DNA from: Chryseobacterium caseinilyticum
Lineage (GTDB): Bacteria > Bacteroidota > Bacteroidia > Flavobacteriales > Weeksellaceae
NCBI RefSeq assembly: GCF_014837145.1
Contig: NZ_JACYFS010000001.1
Coordinates: 496,001-560,000, forward strand
DNA: 64,000 bases
Direction of reading: 5' to 3'
Part shown: piece by piece, positions 35,079 to 43,860 of the stretch
Layout of the letters: every line of letters begins with the position of its first letter
Numbering within the stretch: the first letter of the stretch is position 1
Program-made: the position numbers and the translations under genes
Notes under the pieces: model-generated
What the model saw: only the letters and a program-made list of their open reading frames with translations
The model's database searches: none
What the model was told of the DNA's origin: nothing

Positions 35079-37511
35079 ATGCAGACAACTTATATAGAAA
35101 CGCAGCAGATTTCTTTTCAGGATTTTAAAAATCAGATACTTAGCGATTACAAATTAGGAAGAATTTCCCGCGAGATGTCTTATCTTGGCAGGAGAGAGGT
35201 ACTTACCGGAAAAGCAAAATTTGGTATTTTCGGGGATGGTAAGGAACTTCCACAGCTTGCAATGGCTAAAGTTTTTAAAAATGGTGATTTCCGCTCCGGT
35301 TATTATAGAGATCAAACTTTTGCATTGGCAGCAGATGCACTTACTGTTGAAAGTTTCTTCGCTCAGTTGTATGCAGATACAAGTGTAGAGCGTGAGCCTG
35401 CGTCTGCAGGTAGACAGATGAACGGTCACTACGCTACAAGAAGTTTGAATGAAGATGGAAGCTGGAAAGATTTAACAGCACAAAAAAATATTTCTTCTGA
35501 TATTTCTCCTACTGCAGGGCAAATGCCAAGATTATTAGGTCTTGCACAAGCCTCCAAAATATATAAATCAGTAAAATTTGAGGGTTCTGAAAAATTTTCT
35601 CAGGATGGTAATGAAGTTGCGTTTGGGACGATTGGTGATGCTTCTACTGCGGAAGGTCATTTTTGGGAAACTTTAAACGCTGCATGTGCATTACAGGTTC
35701 CAATGATTGTTTCAATCTGGGATGATGGCTACGGGATCTCGGTTCCTACAATGAAGCAAAGAGCTAAAGCAGATATTGCTGAGATGTTAAGCGGATTCCA
35801 GAGAAAAGAAGGTGAATTTCAGGGTTGTGAAATTATTCAGGTGAAAGCCTGGGATTACGCTTCGCTGTTGGATGCCTATGCAAGAGCTGAGCATTTTGCA
35901 AGAACAGAATCTGTTCCCGTGGTGGTTCATGTCATCGAAGTGACGCAGCCTCAGGGGCACTCAACTTCAGGATCTCACGAAAGATATAAAAATGAAGAAA
36001 GACTTGCATGGGAAGCTGATTTTGATGGTTTGGTAAAATTCAGAGAATGGATTTTAAACTACTCAATCGAAATTGAAGGTAAGGAAGAAGTTCTGGCAAC
36101 TGCAGAAGAGCTGGACGCGATCGATGAAGAAGCAAAGAAACATGTAAAAAGCGGACAGAAAACTGCATGGGAAAACTATCAGAAGACAATTACTGACCTT
36201 ACAAAATCAGTTTTACCTTTGGTTGAAAATTTAAAGGGACAAAATTCTGAAATTGAAAATCACATCAATAATTTCAATAAATTGGTTTCAAAAGCTAAAA
36301 AGGATGTTTTCCACTTAGTGAGAAAATCTTTACTGGCAACAAGAGGAAGCAGTTCGTCAGAAAGAAATCAGCTGATGCAGAAGTACAATGAGATTTTTGA
36401 GGTTGAAAAAGACAATTATTCTTCTCACTTATATTCACAGTCTGAATGGAAGGCTGAAAATGTAAAAGAAATAAAACCTGTTTATTCAGATTCTTCTGAA
36501 GATGTGGATGGCAGAGTCGTAATCAGAAATAATTTCGATAAAATTTTCGATAAATATCCTGAAACTTTGGTCTTTGGTGAAGATGCCGGAAACATCGGTG
36601 ACGTGAACCAGGGTCTTGAAGGAATGCAGGAAAAGTATGGCGAACTTCGTGTTGCCGATACAGGAATTCGTGAAGCTACGATTCTCGGACAGGGAATTGG
36701 GATGGCAATGAGAGGTTTAAGACCTATTGCTGAAATACAGTATTTAGATTACATCTTATACTGTCTGCAGGGAATGAGCGATGATCTTGCAACGGTTCAG
36801 TACAGAACGAAAGGTGGCCAAAAAGCGCCTGTAATCATCAGAACAAGAGGTCACAGACTTGAAGGTGTCTGGCATTCAGGTTCTCCAATGGCAGGGATCT
36901 TAAATCTTTCCAAAGGTATTTTGGTTTTGGTTCCACGAAACTTAACGAAGGCTGCAGGATTCTATAATACGATGCTTCAGAGCGACGAGCCGGCTGTCAT
37001 TGTTGAATGCCTGAACGGATACAGATTAAAAGAAAAACAACCCGACAACATCGGTGAATTCACTGTTCCTGTCGGGAAAATTGAAGTGACTAAAGAAGGA
37101 AAGGATGTAACTTTGGTAACGTACGGTTCAACCTGGAGAATTGTTACCGAAGCAGCAAATGAATTGGAGAAATTGGGAATTTCGGCTGAAGTGATTGACG
37201 TACAGTCGTTAATTCCATTCGATTTGTCTCATGAAATCGCTGAATCGGTGAAGAAAACCAACAGGTTGGTGGTTATCGACGAAGATGTGGAGGGTGGAAC
37301 TTCAGCGTTTATTCTTCAGCAGATTTTAGAAAAGCAAAAAGCATTCAGATATTTGGATTCTGATCCGTTAACAATTGCTGCCAACGATCACAGACCTGCT
37401 TATGCGAGTGACGGAGATTATTTCTCGAAGCCATCTGCCGATGATATGGTTGAAAGAATTTATGCTATGTTTAATGAAACAAATCCTGAGAAATATCCAG
37501 CAATATTTTAA
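35079..37511 (+). CDS. Fused E1 alpha/beta 2-oxoacid dehydrogenase (branched-chain type)
   Basis: An 810-residue thiamine-diphosphate enzyme with both E1 halves in one chain. The alpha half (1-about 400) carries ASAGRQMNGHY and the TPP site GDASTAEGHFWETLN with IVSIWDDGYGIS. The beta half (about 480-810) has VFGEDAGNIGDVNQG, ADTGIREATILGQGIG, and the transketolase C-terminal domain (VTLVTYGSTWRIVTEA). Fused E1 of this type decarboxylates branched-chain 2-oxoacids (or pyruvate) for a lipoyl E2. Branched-chain substrates fit the iso-fatty acids of Flavobacteriia. E2 and E3 genes are not in the window. Confidence 0.93.
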   Translation: MQTTYIETQQISFQDFKNQILSDYKLGRISREMSYLGRREVLTGKAKFGIFGDGKELPQLAMAKVFKNGDFRSGYYRDQTFALAADALTVESFFAQLYADTSVEREPASAGRQMNGHYATRSLNEDGSWKDLTAQKNISSDISPTAGQMPRLLGLAQASKIYKSVKFEGSEKFSQDGNEVAFGTIGDASTAEGHFWETLNAACALQVPMIVSIWDDGYGISVPTMKQRAKADIAEMLSGFQRKEGEFQGCEIIQVKAWDYASLLDAYARAEHFARTESVPVVVHVIEVTQPQGHSTSGSHERYKNEERLAWEADFDGLVKFREWILNYSIEIEGKEEVLATAEELDAIDEEAKKHVKSGQKTAWENYQKTITDLTKSVLPLVENLKGQNSEIENHINNFNKLVSKAKKDVFHLVRKSLLATRGSSSSERNQLMQKYNEIFEVEKDNYSSHLYSQSEWKAENVKEIKPVYSDSSEDVDGRVVIRNNFDKIFDKYPETLVFGEDAGNIGDVNQGLEGMQEKYGELRVADTGIREATILGQGIGMAMRGLRPIAEIQYLDYILYCLQGMSDDLATVQYRTKGGQKAPVIIRTRGHRLEGVWHSGSPMAGILNLSKGILVLVPRNLTKAAGFYNTMLQSDEPAVIVECLNGYRLKEKQPDNIGEFTVPVGKIEVTKEGKDVTLVTYGSTWRIVTEAANELEKLGISAEVIDVQSLIPFDLSHEIAESVKKTNRLVVIDEDVEGGTSAFILQQILEKQKAFRYLDSDPLTIAANDHRPAYASDGDYFSKPSADDMVERIYAMFNETNPEKYPAIF

Positions 37512-37532
37512 TTGGAATATTAAATAAATTTG

Positions 37533-37564
37533 AAACCGCTTTTTTAAAAAGCGGTTTTTTTATT
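37533..37564. terminator. Bidirectional terminator after the E1 gene
   Basis: AAACCGC and GCGGTTT arms extended by T and A runs (37533-37557), followed by T. It serves the E1 gene and, in reverse, overlaps the end of the DUF4377 gene. Confidence 0.82.
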
Positions 37565-37904
37565 TCTTAACTTTCGAAACCTGTTTTACCAATATATATT
37601 TTATTGAAGATCCATCCATCGGTGGATTAGCGATTTTCTCAGTTTTCACTTTCAGCTCATATTCAAATCCTGGTTCATAGGTAAATCCTTCGATATTCGA
37701 ATAGAAATTTCCCCAACTGTCAGACGAATTTTCTTTTACCTGAAGACATTTCATTGGCATTACACCGGTACAGTCTTTAGTTTCTGAGCCTACAAACAGT
37801 GTTTTTTCTGCTGAGTTTGCCGTCTGAGAATTCGCAGTACAGTTTAAAAGAATAAACGCTGAAAATGAGATGAAAAACAGCCTGATAAATGATTTTGTTT
37901 TCAT
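37560..37904 (-). CDS. DUF4377 lipoprotein
   Basis: A 114-residue lipoprotein with lipobox Cys22 (ILLNC). The body has the DUF4377 pattern: CTGVMPMKCLQVKE, W-x-NFYSNIEGFTYEPGFEYELKV, and SSIKYILVKQVSKV at the end. The domain is small, beta-rich and found alone or fused to HslJ-like META domains. No activity is known. It follows the DUF962 gene by 8 bp on the same strand, within a four-gene minus-strand group that begins with the permease. Confidence 0.82.
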   Translation of the reverse strand: MKTKSFIRLFFISFSAFILLNCTANSQTANSAEKTLFVGSETKDCTGVMPMKCLQVKENSSDSWGNFYSNIEGFTYEPGFEYELKVKTEKIANPPMDGSSIKYILVKQVSKVKK

Positions 37905-37912
37905 ATTGAAAA

Positions 37913-38275
37913 TTATTTTAAATTTAGATTTTCCGAAACGTCTTCCTTGTCAACTTCCACTTTAGGTTTCGAGAATTTCTGTTTTCCGGTCAAAAGATCA
38001 AAAAATAGTTTAAAATCCGAAACGAGTGACCAAAAAGGATATTTGAAGGTCGCAGGAGCGTTTCTTTCAATCACAGCATGACTGAACCATGCAAAGCCGT
38101 AGCCAAAAAGCGGAACATACCATAGAAACCTTTCCTTACCTGAATAAATAACGTAACCAATGACAAAAAATACCAGCAGGGTGCCGGTGAAATGTAAAAT
38201 TCGTGTTCCTGTTTTGCTGTGTTCAGTGAGATAAAACTGATAGAATTCACTGAATGTTTTTATTCTTTCAGACAT
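37913..38275 (-). CDS. DUF962/Mpo1-like membrane protein
   Basis: A 120-residue protein with the DUF962 signature: SEFYQFYLTEHSKTGTRILHFTGTLL and FGYGFAWFSHAVIERNAPATFKYPFWSL. Conserved histidines in EHS, LHF and SHA/ER would bind iron. The yeast relative Mpo1 is an iron dioxygenase of 2-hydroxy fatty acid alpha-oxidation, so a lipid oxidation role is possible. Two hydrophobic segments lie between. It sits 4 bp after the upstream lipoprotein gene. Confidence 0.87.
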   Translation of the reverse strand: MSERIKTFSEFYQFYLTEHSKTGTRILHFTGTLLVFFVIGYVIYSGKERFLWYVPLFGYGFAWFSHAVIERNAPATFKYPFWSLVSDFKLFFDLLTGKQKFSKPKVEVDKEDVSENLNLK

Positions 38276-38279
38276 AACT

Positions 38280-38885
38280 TTAATATTTTAAAGTTCCGAT
38301 CATGTAGGTTTTTGAAGCGTTCAAAGCTTTTGAGCTATCGGTTTTTTCTTTTACTACTCCTTTATTCTGAATGTAATTGGAGTGGATAAAATAAGTGTCC
38401 CTGTTCTCCCGTGTGATAAATCCTGTATGAAAATCTAGTCCGACAATGTATACTGTATTTTGCGGTTTGGATAAAATGTAGTTCTCTAAATCTTCTCTTT
38501 TACTGAAATATTTAATTTCGGTACAAAGTTTTATAATCATCACAGAAGAAGGCTGTTGTGCTAAGTAAACGCGTTCAATTTTAATACCAAAATCACTTAA
38601 AATGTTGGTTACAAAGTATCCGCAGGAAATAGTTACCGATTGAGGATTACGTGTTGTACCTCCAAAAGACCATGGTGTGCCTTGCCAGTATTCCGGCATG
38701 TCATAATTGATGTATCTGAAAAAATACTTTCTCTTTTCAGCCTCAGTTTTTGATTTAATCTGATTTAAAAATTCCTTGTACGAAACTCTTTCTACACTAT
38801 TTTCAACATAAGAAGAACCAATTTTTTCGGTCTTTTCAACGCATCCAAAGGTCATCAGGACGAGTATAAAAAGTATTTTCTTCAA
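38280..38885 (-). CDS. Lipoprotein with possible cysteine-peptidase-like fold
   Basis: A 201-residue lipoprotein with lipobox Cys15 (TFGC). The pattern PEYWQGTPWSFGGTT, ISCGYFVTNILSDFG and later GLDFHTGFI resembles the W-G-G, Cys and His order of NlpC/P60 and related papain-fold amidases. If so, Cys99 region and the HTGF His are the catalytic pair. This is an inference from motif order only. It is spaced 4 bp from both neighbours on the minus strand. Confidence 0.6.
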   Translation of the reverse strand: MKKILFILVLMTFGCVEKTEKIGSSYVENSVERVSYKEFLNQIKSKTEAEKRKYFFRYINYDMPEYWQGTPWSFGGTTRNPQSVTISCGYFVTNILSDFGIKIERVYLAQQPSSVMIIKLCTEIKYFSKREDLENYILSKPQNTVYIVGLDFHTGFITRENRDTYFIHSNYIQNKGVVKEKTDSSKALNASKTYMIGTLKY

Positions 38886-38889
38886 AGCT

Positions 38890-40566
38890 TTAAGCCTGTT
38901 TCAGTTTGCTGTTTCTGTAGCCGTAAAAGAAATAGATTACAAGTCCGATCGCAAACCAAAGTCCGAACCAGAACCAGTTGTCGTGACTCATTCCCGTTAG
39001 AAGATAAAGACACGAACTTAAACCAATCAATGGAATTAAAGAGAAATTTTTAATAAAGGTAAAAACACAGAGAATCAGATTAATGATGATAAAGAAGAAT
39101 ATCGAAGCTCTGAATTCTCCTTCTTTAGGATCGTTCCAATCCATTAAATTTTCAAAAAAAGCAGGCTGAAAATAGTAAAATCCAACTACGGTTCCAATAA
39201 AAATAACAGGAAAAATAATCTTTCCGTTGATGTACGGAAGGTGAAATCTGCCTTTAATTTTCTGCTTTGCAGGCAACATCAAAACTCCGGCGCATACCAA
39301 TACGAAAGCGAAAATGGTTCCAATACTTGTGAAATCAAGAATGAAACTTTTATCAGTAAAAAGAATAGGAATACCTACTACAACGCCTGTTACGATGGTT
39401 GCAAAAGATGGTGTTTTGTATTTCGGGTGAACATCCTGAAATTTTTTAGGCATCAGTCCGTCACGGCTCATTGCGTACCAGATTCTTGGCTGCCCCATCT
39501 GGAATACCAAAAGTACTGTTGTAATCGCAATAATGGCAATGAAAGAAACGGTAAGTTCCATCCACGCGACATTGGCATTGGTTCTCTCGAAAATAAAAGA
39601 AAGCGGATCTCCAACGCCGTCAAACTTTCTGTAATCTACCATTCCGGTCAAAACTAAAGTCAGAGCGATATAAATTACGGTACATAGTGCCAGGGAAATG
39701 ATCATTCCCTTAGGTAAAGTTTTCTGCGGATCTTTAGTTTCTTCTGAAAGTACACTCAGCGCATCAAACCCAATGTAGGCAAAAAACACACCCGAGACAG
39801 CACTCATTACTCCTGCAAACCCGTTTGGCATAAAGGAAGTTACCTGTGTTTCAGGATTCAGAGGAGTCCAGTTTCCGGTATTGATAAATTTAAATCCGAC
39901 CAAAATTACAAGTACAATTACGGCAAGTTTTAAAATAACCAAAACATTATTGAAATTCTTACTTTCTTTAACTCCGACAAAGCACAGCCATGTGATTAAG
40001 CCATTGATAACCAAAGCCGGAATGTCAAGAATTATTTTTAAACCTCCGATTACCGGAGCATTTTTCCAGGCATTTAAAAGTTCGTTATTGGTAGACTGTG
40101 GCGTGCTGAAGAAGGCTTTTTTGGCCTCAGTGTAACTGCAGCTGAAATACTCAGGAATATGTACATCAAGTCTTCCGAGGAAACTTGTGAAATAATCTGA
40201 CCATGAGAATGCAACGTAAATATTACCAAAAGAATATTCCATAATCAGAGCCCAACCAATGATCCACGCAATCAATTCGCCGAAACTTGCGTATGCATAA
40301 GTATATGCTGATCCAGCTGTAGGAATCCGGCTCGCAAACTCAGCGTAGCAAAGAGCAGTAAAACCGCATGCAAAACCACAGATGAGATACAGTAAAATCA
40401 CTCCTGGACCTCCGCGGAAAATGGCCTCACCGAGGCTGCTGAAGCTTCCCGCGCCGATGATGGCGGCAATTCCAAAAAAAACAATGTCCCAAACCCCTAA
40501 AACACGGAGCAATGAAGTGGAAGTATCGGTTTCTGAATAGATCTTTCTTCTGAAAAGTTGATTCAT
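38890..40566 (-). CDS. APC-family amino acid permease (CAT-like)
   Basis: A 558-residue permease with at least 12 hydrophobic segments. The first helix has the APC substrate-binding signature FFGIAAIIGAGSFSSLG. IGFDALSVLSEETKDPQKTLPKGM is the well-conserved stretch of the cationic amino acid transporter subgroup, and FQMGQPRIWYAMSRDGLMPKKFQDVHPKYKTP follows. It moves an amino acid with a proton or by exchange across the inner membrane; the specific one is not readable. It is the first gene of the minus-strand group and diverges from the large TPR gene. Confidence 0.93.
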   Translation of the reverse strand: MNQLFRRKIYSETDTSTSLLRVLGVWDIVFFGIAAIIGAGSFSSLGEAIFRGGPGVILLYLICGFACGFTALCYAEFASRIPTAGSAYTYAYASFGELIAWIIGWALIMEYSFGNIYVAFSWSDYFTSFLGRLDVHIPEYFSCSYTEAKKAFFSTPQSTNNELLNAWKNAPVIGGLKIILDIPALVINGLITWLCFVGVKESKNFNNVLVILKLAVIVLVILVGFKFINTGNWTPLNPETQVTSFMPNGFAGVMSAVSGVFFAYIGFDALSVLSEETKDPQKTLPKGMIISLALCTVIYIALTLVLTGMVDYRKFDGVGDPLSFIFERTNANVAWMELTVSFIAIIAITTVLLVFQMGQPRIWYAMSRDGLMPKKFQDVHPKYKTPSFATIVTGVVVGIPILFTDKSFILDFTSIGTIFAFVLVCAGVLMLPAKQKIKGRFHLPYINGKIIFPVIFIGTVVGFYYFQPAFFENLMDWNDPKEGEFRASIFFFIIINLILCVFTFIKNFSLIPLIGLSSCLYLLTGMSHDNWFWFGLWFAIGLVIYFFYGYRNSKLKQA

Positions 40567-40668
40567 TAATAGTTTATTTGAATTGAAAAAAACAAATGTA
40601 ATTAAATCTTTCAGAATATTACGTTTTTCTTAACATTTCTTAAGGGAAAGTTAATTAACTTTAAAAAA

Positions 40669-40748
40669 TAATCCACATACTAACAATATGTTAAAAGCCT
40701 TGTTTAAACAATATCTTTTTGATATTTTCGTTGGTAAATTGTGGATAA
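40669..40748. other. AT-rich divergent intergenic region with DnaA-box-like words
   Basis: The 40567-40818 gap between divergent genes holds TTGTGGATAA (40739-40748, a perfect DnaA-box complement) and TAATCCACA (40669-40677, one mismatch). The region is AT-rich with GTTAATTAAC at about 40650. It could simply contain both divergent promoters. Confidence 0.4.
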
Positions 40749-40818
40749 ATATTATCATTAATTTTAAAGACTTAAACACTTAATATTCAACACAGATCAT
40801 TCAAAAATTTTGTAATTA

Positions 40819-43782
40819 ATGAGATCAAAAAAAATACTTTTAGCCGCTGCTGTCATCTATTTCGGGATTTCCGACGCACAGCAGTCACAATATTTCAGCC
40901 AAAAAGAAAACTACAGATTCGGTCTTGCCGAAAATCTGTATCAAACCAAAATATACAACGCTTCCCAGTACGAATACGCAAGACAGTACTTTTACAATCA
41001 GAATCTTTCAAGATCCAAAAAGGAAGCTGCTCAGTTTTTTGATAACGTCATCGGTGTGATTCTTCAGAAAAATCATGCGGAAGAAGGTTTGACAGCTTTT
41101 ATCAAAGAATATCCTAAATCTGCTTATTTCGCACAGGCGAATCTTCCGCTGGCTGATTATTATTTAGCCAAAAAAGATTTCAAAAAAGCGCTTGAGACTT
41201 TAAAAAAAGTTAATCAGTATCAACTGACAAAAGAGGAGAACACACAGTACATCATGAAACTGGGTTATGCCAAGTTTATGCTCGGTGATGCCAAAGGTGC
41301 TATCGATGCACTGGAAGAAGCGTATAAAACTTCGGACGGAACGCAAAAAGGCGATATCGCCTACATGCTTGGACATTTAAATTATGCCGGCAGAAATAAT
41401 GACAAAGCTTTTCAGTATTTTGATTCCATTAAAAATGAAGAGAAGTATTCGAAACTCGTGAGACCTTACTATGTGCAGATGTATTTTAATGAAAAGGATT
41501 ACGATAAGGCAATTACAGAAGGAAACGCACTTTTAAACGAAGATATTTCTGAATCTTACAAAGCGGAAGTTCACAAAATCATCGGGGAAAGTTATTTCAT
41601 GAAAAATGACTACACTTCTGCTTACCCTCATCTGAAAGATTATCTCGCTGTACAGCTCAATCCTTCAGAAAATGATCTGTACGAAATGGGATTTGTAGCC
41701 GCGAAACTGAAAAAGCATGACGAGGCTGTTTCTTACTACAATCAACTGGTCAATTCCAATTCGGCTTTGGCTCAGAATGCTTATTATCAGTTAGGAAATG
41801 CTTATCTGGAAGTTGGCAAAAAACAGGAAGCACTTTCGGCATTCAGATCTTCTTATCAGATGAATTATGATAAAGGTGTGAAAAAGCTTGCTCAGGAGCA
41901 ATATGCAAAATTGAGTTACGACATCGGAAATCCTTTTGAAAATGCTTCTCAGGTTATTCAGAATTACATGACTGAGAACAAAGCGGAAGCAGACAACACC
42001 GAAATGAAATCACTTTTGGTGAAATCTTATCTGTATTCGGGGAACTACCGTGAAACTTTAAATGCGATTGACAGACTTCAGAATTCCACACCGGAAATCG
42101 ATAAAATTGATCAGGAAGTTTCTTATCTTTTGGGAACGGAAGAATTTAACAAAGGTAATTTTGATGAAGCTGAACGTTTTCTTTTGAGAAGTTTAGAATT
42201 TAATATCAATAGAGAATTCAACAGCCGTGCGCTGTACTGGCTCGGACAAACGTATTATCAGAAAGGAAATTATCCTTCAGCAATCGTGCGTTACGAAAAG
42301 CTTTTAACCGAAACTTTCCCTGAAAAACAGCAGTTACCTTATGATTTGGGTTATGCTTATTTTAAATCGAAAAAGTTTGATCAGGCTCAAAAATACTTTA
42401 AACAGTACTTAAATAATCCTAAAACGGAATATAAAAGCGATGCCCAGCTTCGTTTAGCGGATATCGATTATGCCAACAACGATCTGGATGCAGCGATTGC
42501 CGTGTACGACCAAAATCAGGATGCGACAGATTATACTCTGTTTCAGAAGGCGATGGCTTTAGGATTTAAAGGCGATAACAATGCTAAAATTACCAACCTT
42601 AAATCTTTAATTTCGAAATATCCGGATTCAGAATATACAGACGATGCTCAGTACGAAATTGGTGTTGCCTACGCAAGTCAGGATGATTTTTCAAACTCTT
42701 CAGATTTCTTTTCGAAAGTAATTAAATCTTCTTCAGACCGTGATTTGGTGGCGAACGCTTCTATTTACAAAGCTCAGAATTTGATTGACCAGAACCAGAA
42801 CGATAAGGCACTTTCGGAACTGACTTCTCTGGGTCAGCAATATAAAAATACGCAGTACGCAGATAAAATTGTGCAGGCTGCCAAACCGATTTTCACGAAA
42901 AACGGAGATGTTTCAGGGTATGAAACTTTTGCCAGAAATCTTGGAGTAAATGTCGATGCTTCCGAAATCGACGAAATTAATCTTTCTACCGGCAAGCAGT
43001 TCTTTGCTAAAAAGGATTACAAAAATGCCATTTCTTATTACGAGAAATATTTAACTCAAAATCCAAGCGGAGAAGGTCTTTATCAGGCGAAATACGAGTT
43101 GGGAGAAAGTTATTATCAGACCAAAAATTCCACTAAAGCTTTACTGGTTCTTCAGGAAGTAGGAAATGTAGCCAACGACTATCAGGATGATGCGCAGACA
43201 AGACTGGCGCAGATTTACATCGCTCAGGGAAATTCTTCTGAAGCGAAAAAATATCTTGAAAGTCTTGTGAATTCTTCAGATATCAACATCAGAAACTACG
43301 CAAATGTGGAAATGATGAAAATTTATGCCGAAGAAAAGAATTTCTCTCAGGCCGAAAAATTAGCTGACGCAGTAATTTCAAATAATAAAAACTCAGCTGC
43401 AGTTATTGAAACGGCGAAAGTCATCAAGGCAAGAAGTCTGATGAATGCAGGTAAAGATAAAGACGCGCAGTCAGCGTTTGCTGCTCTTGAAAAATCTTCC
43501 AATACTGAAGTTGCTGCAGAATCTCTGTATGCAAAAGCTTTTTATCAGAATAAGGCGAAGTCATTTAAAACTTCCAATGAAACCATTTTCAAGCTGGCCA
43601 ACAATTATGCATCAGAAGAATATTGGGGTGCAAAAGCATTGGTTTTAATGGCTAAAAATTATGTGGGATTAAAAGATAATTATCAGGCGAGTTATACCTG
43701 CGACCAGATTATCTCGAACTATGCAGACTTCCCGGAAATTGTAGCGGAAGCAAAAGAGGTTAAAAAAACGATTAAAAAGTAA
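40819..43782 (+). CDS. Large exported tetratricopeptide-repeat protein
   Basis: A 987-residue protein with a signal peptide (LAAAVIYFGISDAQ). Nearly all of the rest is TPR and Sel1-like helical repeats, with alternating patterns such as YAKFMLGDAKGAIDALEEAYK, AYYQLGNAYLEVGKKQEALSAFRSSY and LGQTYYQKGNYPSAIVRYEKLL. No catalytic domain is seen. It is probably a periplasmic scaffold. It is followed after 78 bp of word-like repeats by an outer-membrane barrel gene, a pairing that suggests the two proteins act together at the envelope. The exact role is unknown. Confidence 0.85.
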   Translation: MRSKKILLAAAVIYFGISDAQQSQYFSQKENYRFGLAENLYQTKIYNASQYEYARQYFYNQNLSRSKKEAAQFFDNVIGVILQKNHAEEGLTAFIKEYPKSAYFAQANLPLADYYLAKKDFKKALETLKKVNQYQLTKEENTQYIMKLGYAKFMLGDAKGAIDALEEAYKTSDGTQKGDIAYMLGHLNYAGRNNDKAFQYFDSIKNEEKYSKLVRPYYVQMYFNEKDYDKAITEGNALLNEDISESYKAEVHKIIGESYFMKNDYTSAYPHLKDYLAVQLNPSENDLYEMGFVAAKLKKHDEAVSYYNQLVNSNSALAQNAYYQLGNAYLEVGKKQEALSAFRSSYQMNYDKGVKKLAQEQYAKLSYDIGNPFENASQVIQNYMTENKAEADNTEMKSLLVKSYLYSGNYRETLNAIDRLQNSTPEIDKIDQEVSYLLGTEEFNKGNFDEAERFLLRSLEFNINREFNSRALYWLGQTYYQKGNYPSAIVRYEKLLTETFPEKQQLPYDLGYAYFKSKKFDQAQKYFKQYLNNPKTEYKSDAQLRLADIDYANNDLDAAIAVYDQNQDATDYTLFQKAMALGFKGDNNAKITNLKSLISKYPDSEYTDDAQYEIGVAYASQDDFSNSSDFFSKVIKSSSDRDLVANASIYKAQNLIDQNQNDKALSELTSLGQQYKNTQYADKIVQAAKPIFTKNGDVSGYETFARNLGVNVDASEIDEINLSTGKQFFAKKDYKNAISYYEKYLTQNPSGEGLYQAKYELGESYYQTKNSTKALLVLQEVGNVANDYQDDAQTRLAQIYIAQGNSSEAKKYLESLVNSSDINIRNYANVEMMKIYAEEKNFSQAEKLADAVISNNKNSAAVIETAKVIKARSLMNAGKDKDAQSAFAALEKSSNTEVAAESLYAKAFYQNKAKSFKTSNETIFKLANNYASEEYWGAKALVLMAKNYVGLKDNYQASYTCDQIISNYADFPEIVAEAKEVKKTIKK

Positions 43783-43860
43783 GATGTACGATGTACAGAG
43801 TAAAATGTACAAAGCAGAAAACATAATACATCACATTATACATTAATACAATTTTTAAAA
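43783..43860. repeat. Word-like spacer between TPR and barrel genes
   Basis: Degenerate TACGATGTACAGAGTAAAATGTAC and ACATTATACATTAAT words, of the same style as the other low-complexity spacers. Confidence 0.5.

Noticed and set aside
39241..39657. 138-residue plus-strand ORF opposite the permease
   Set aside because: Shadow frame of a well-supported permease gene; composition is not protein-like.
40567..40818. Chromosomal replication origin
   Set aside because: Only one perfect DnaA box, and the main gene orientation to the left faces the site; not enough evidence to annotate an origin.
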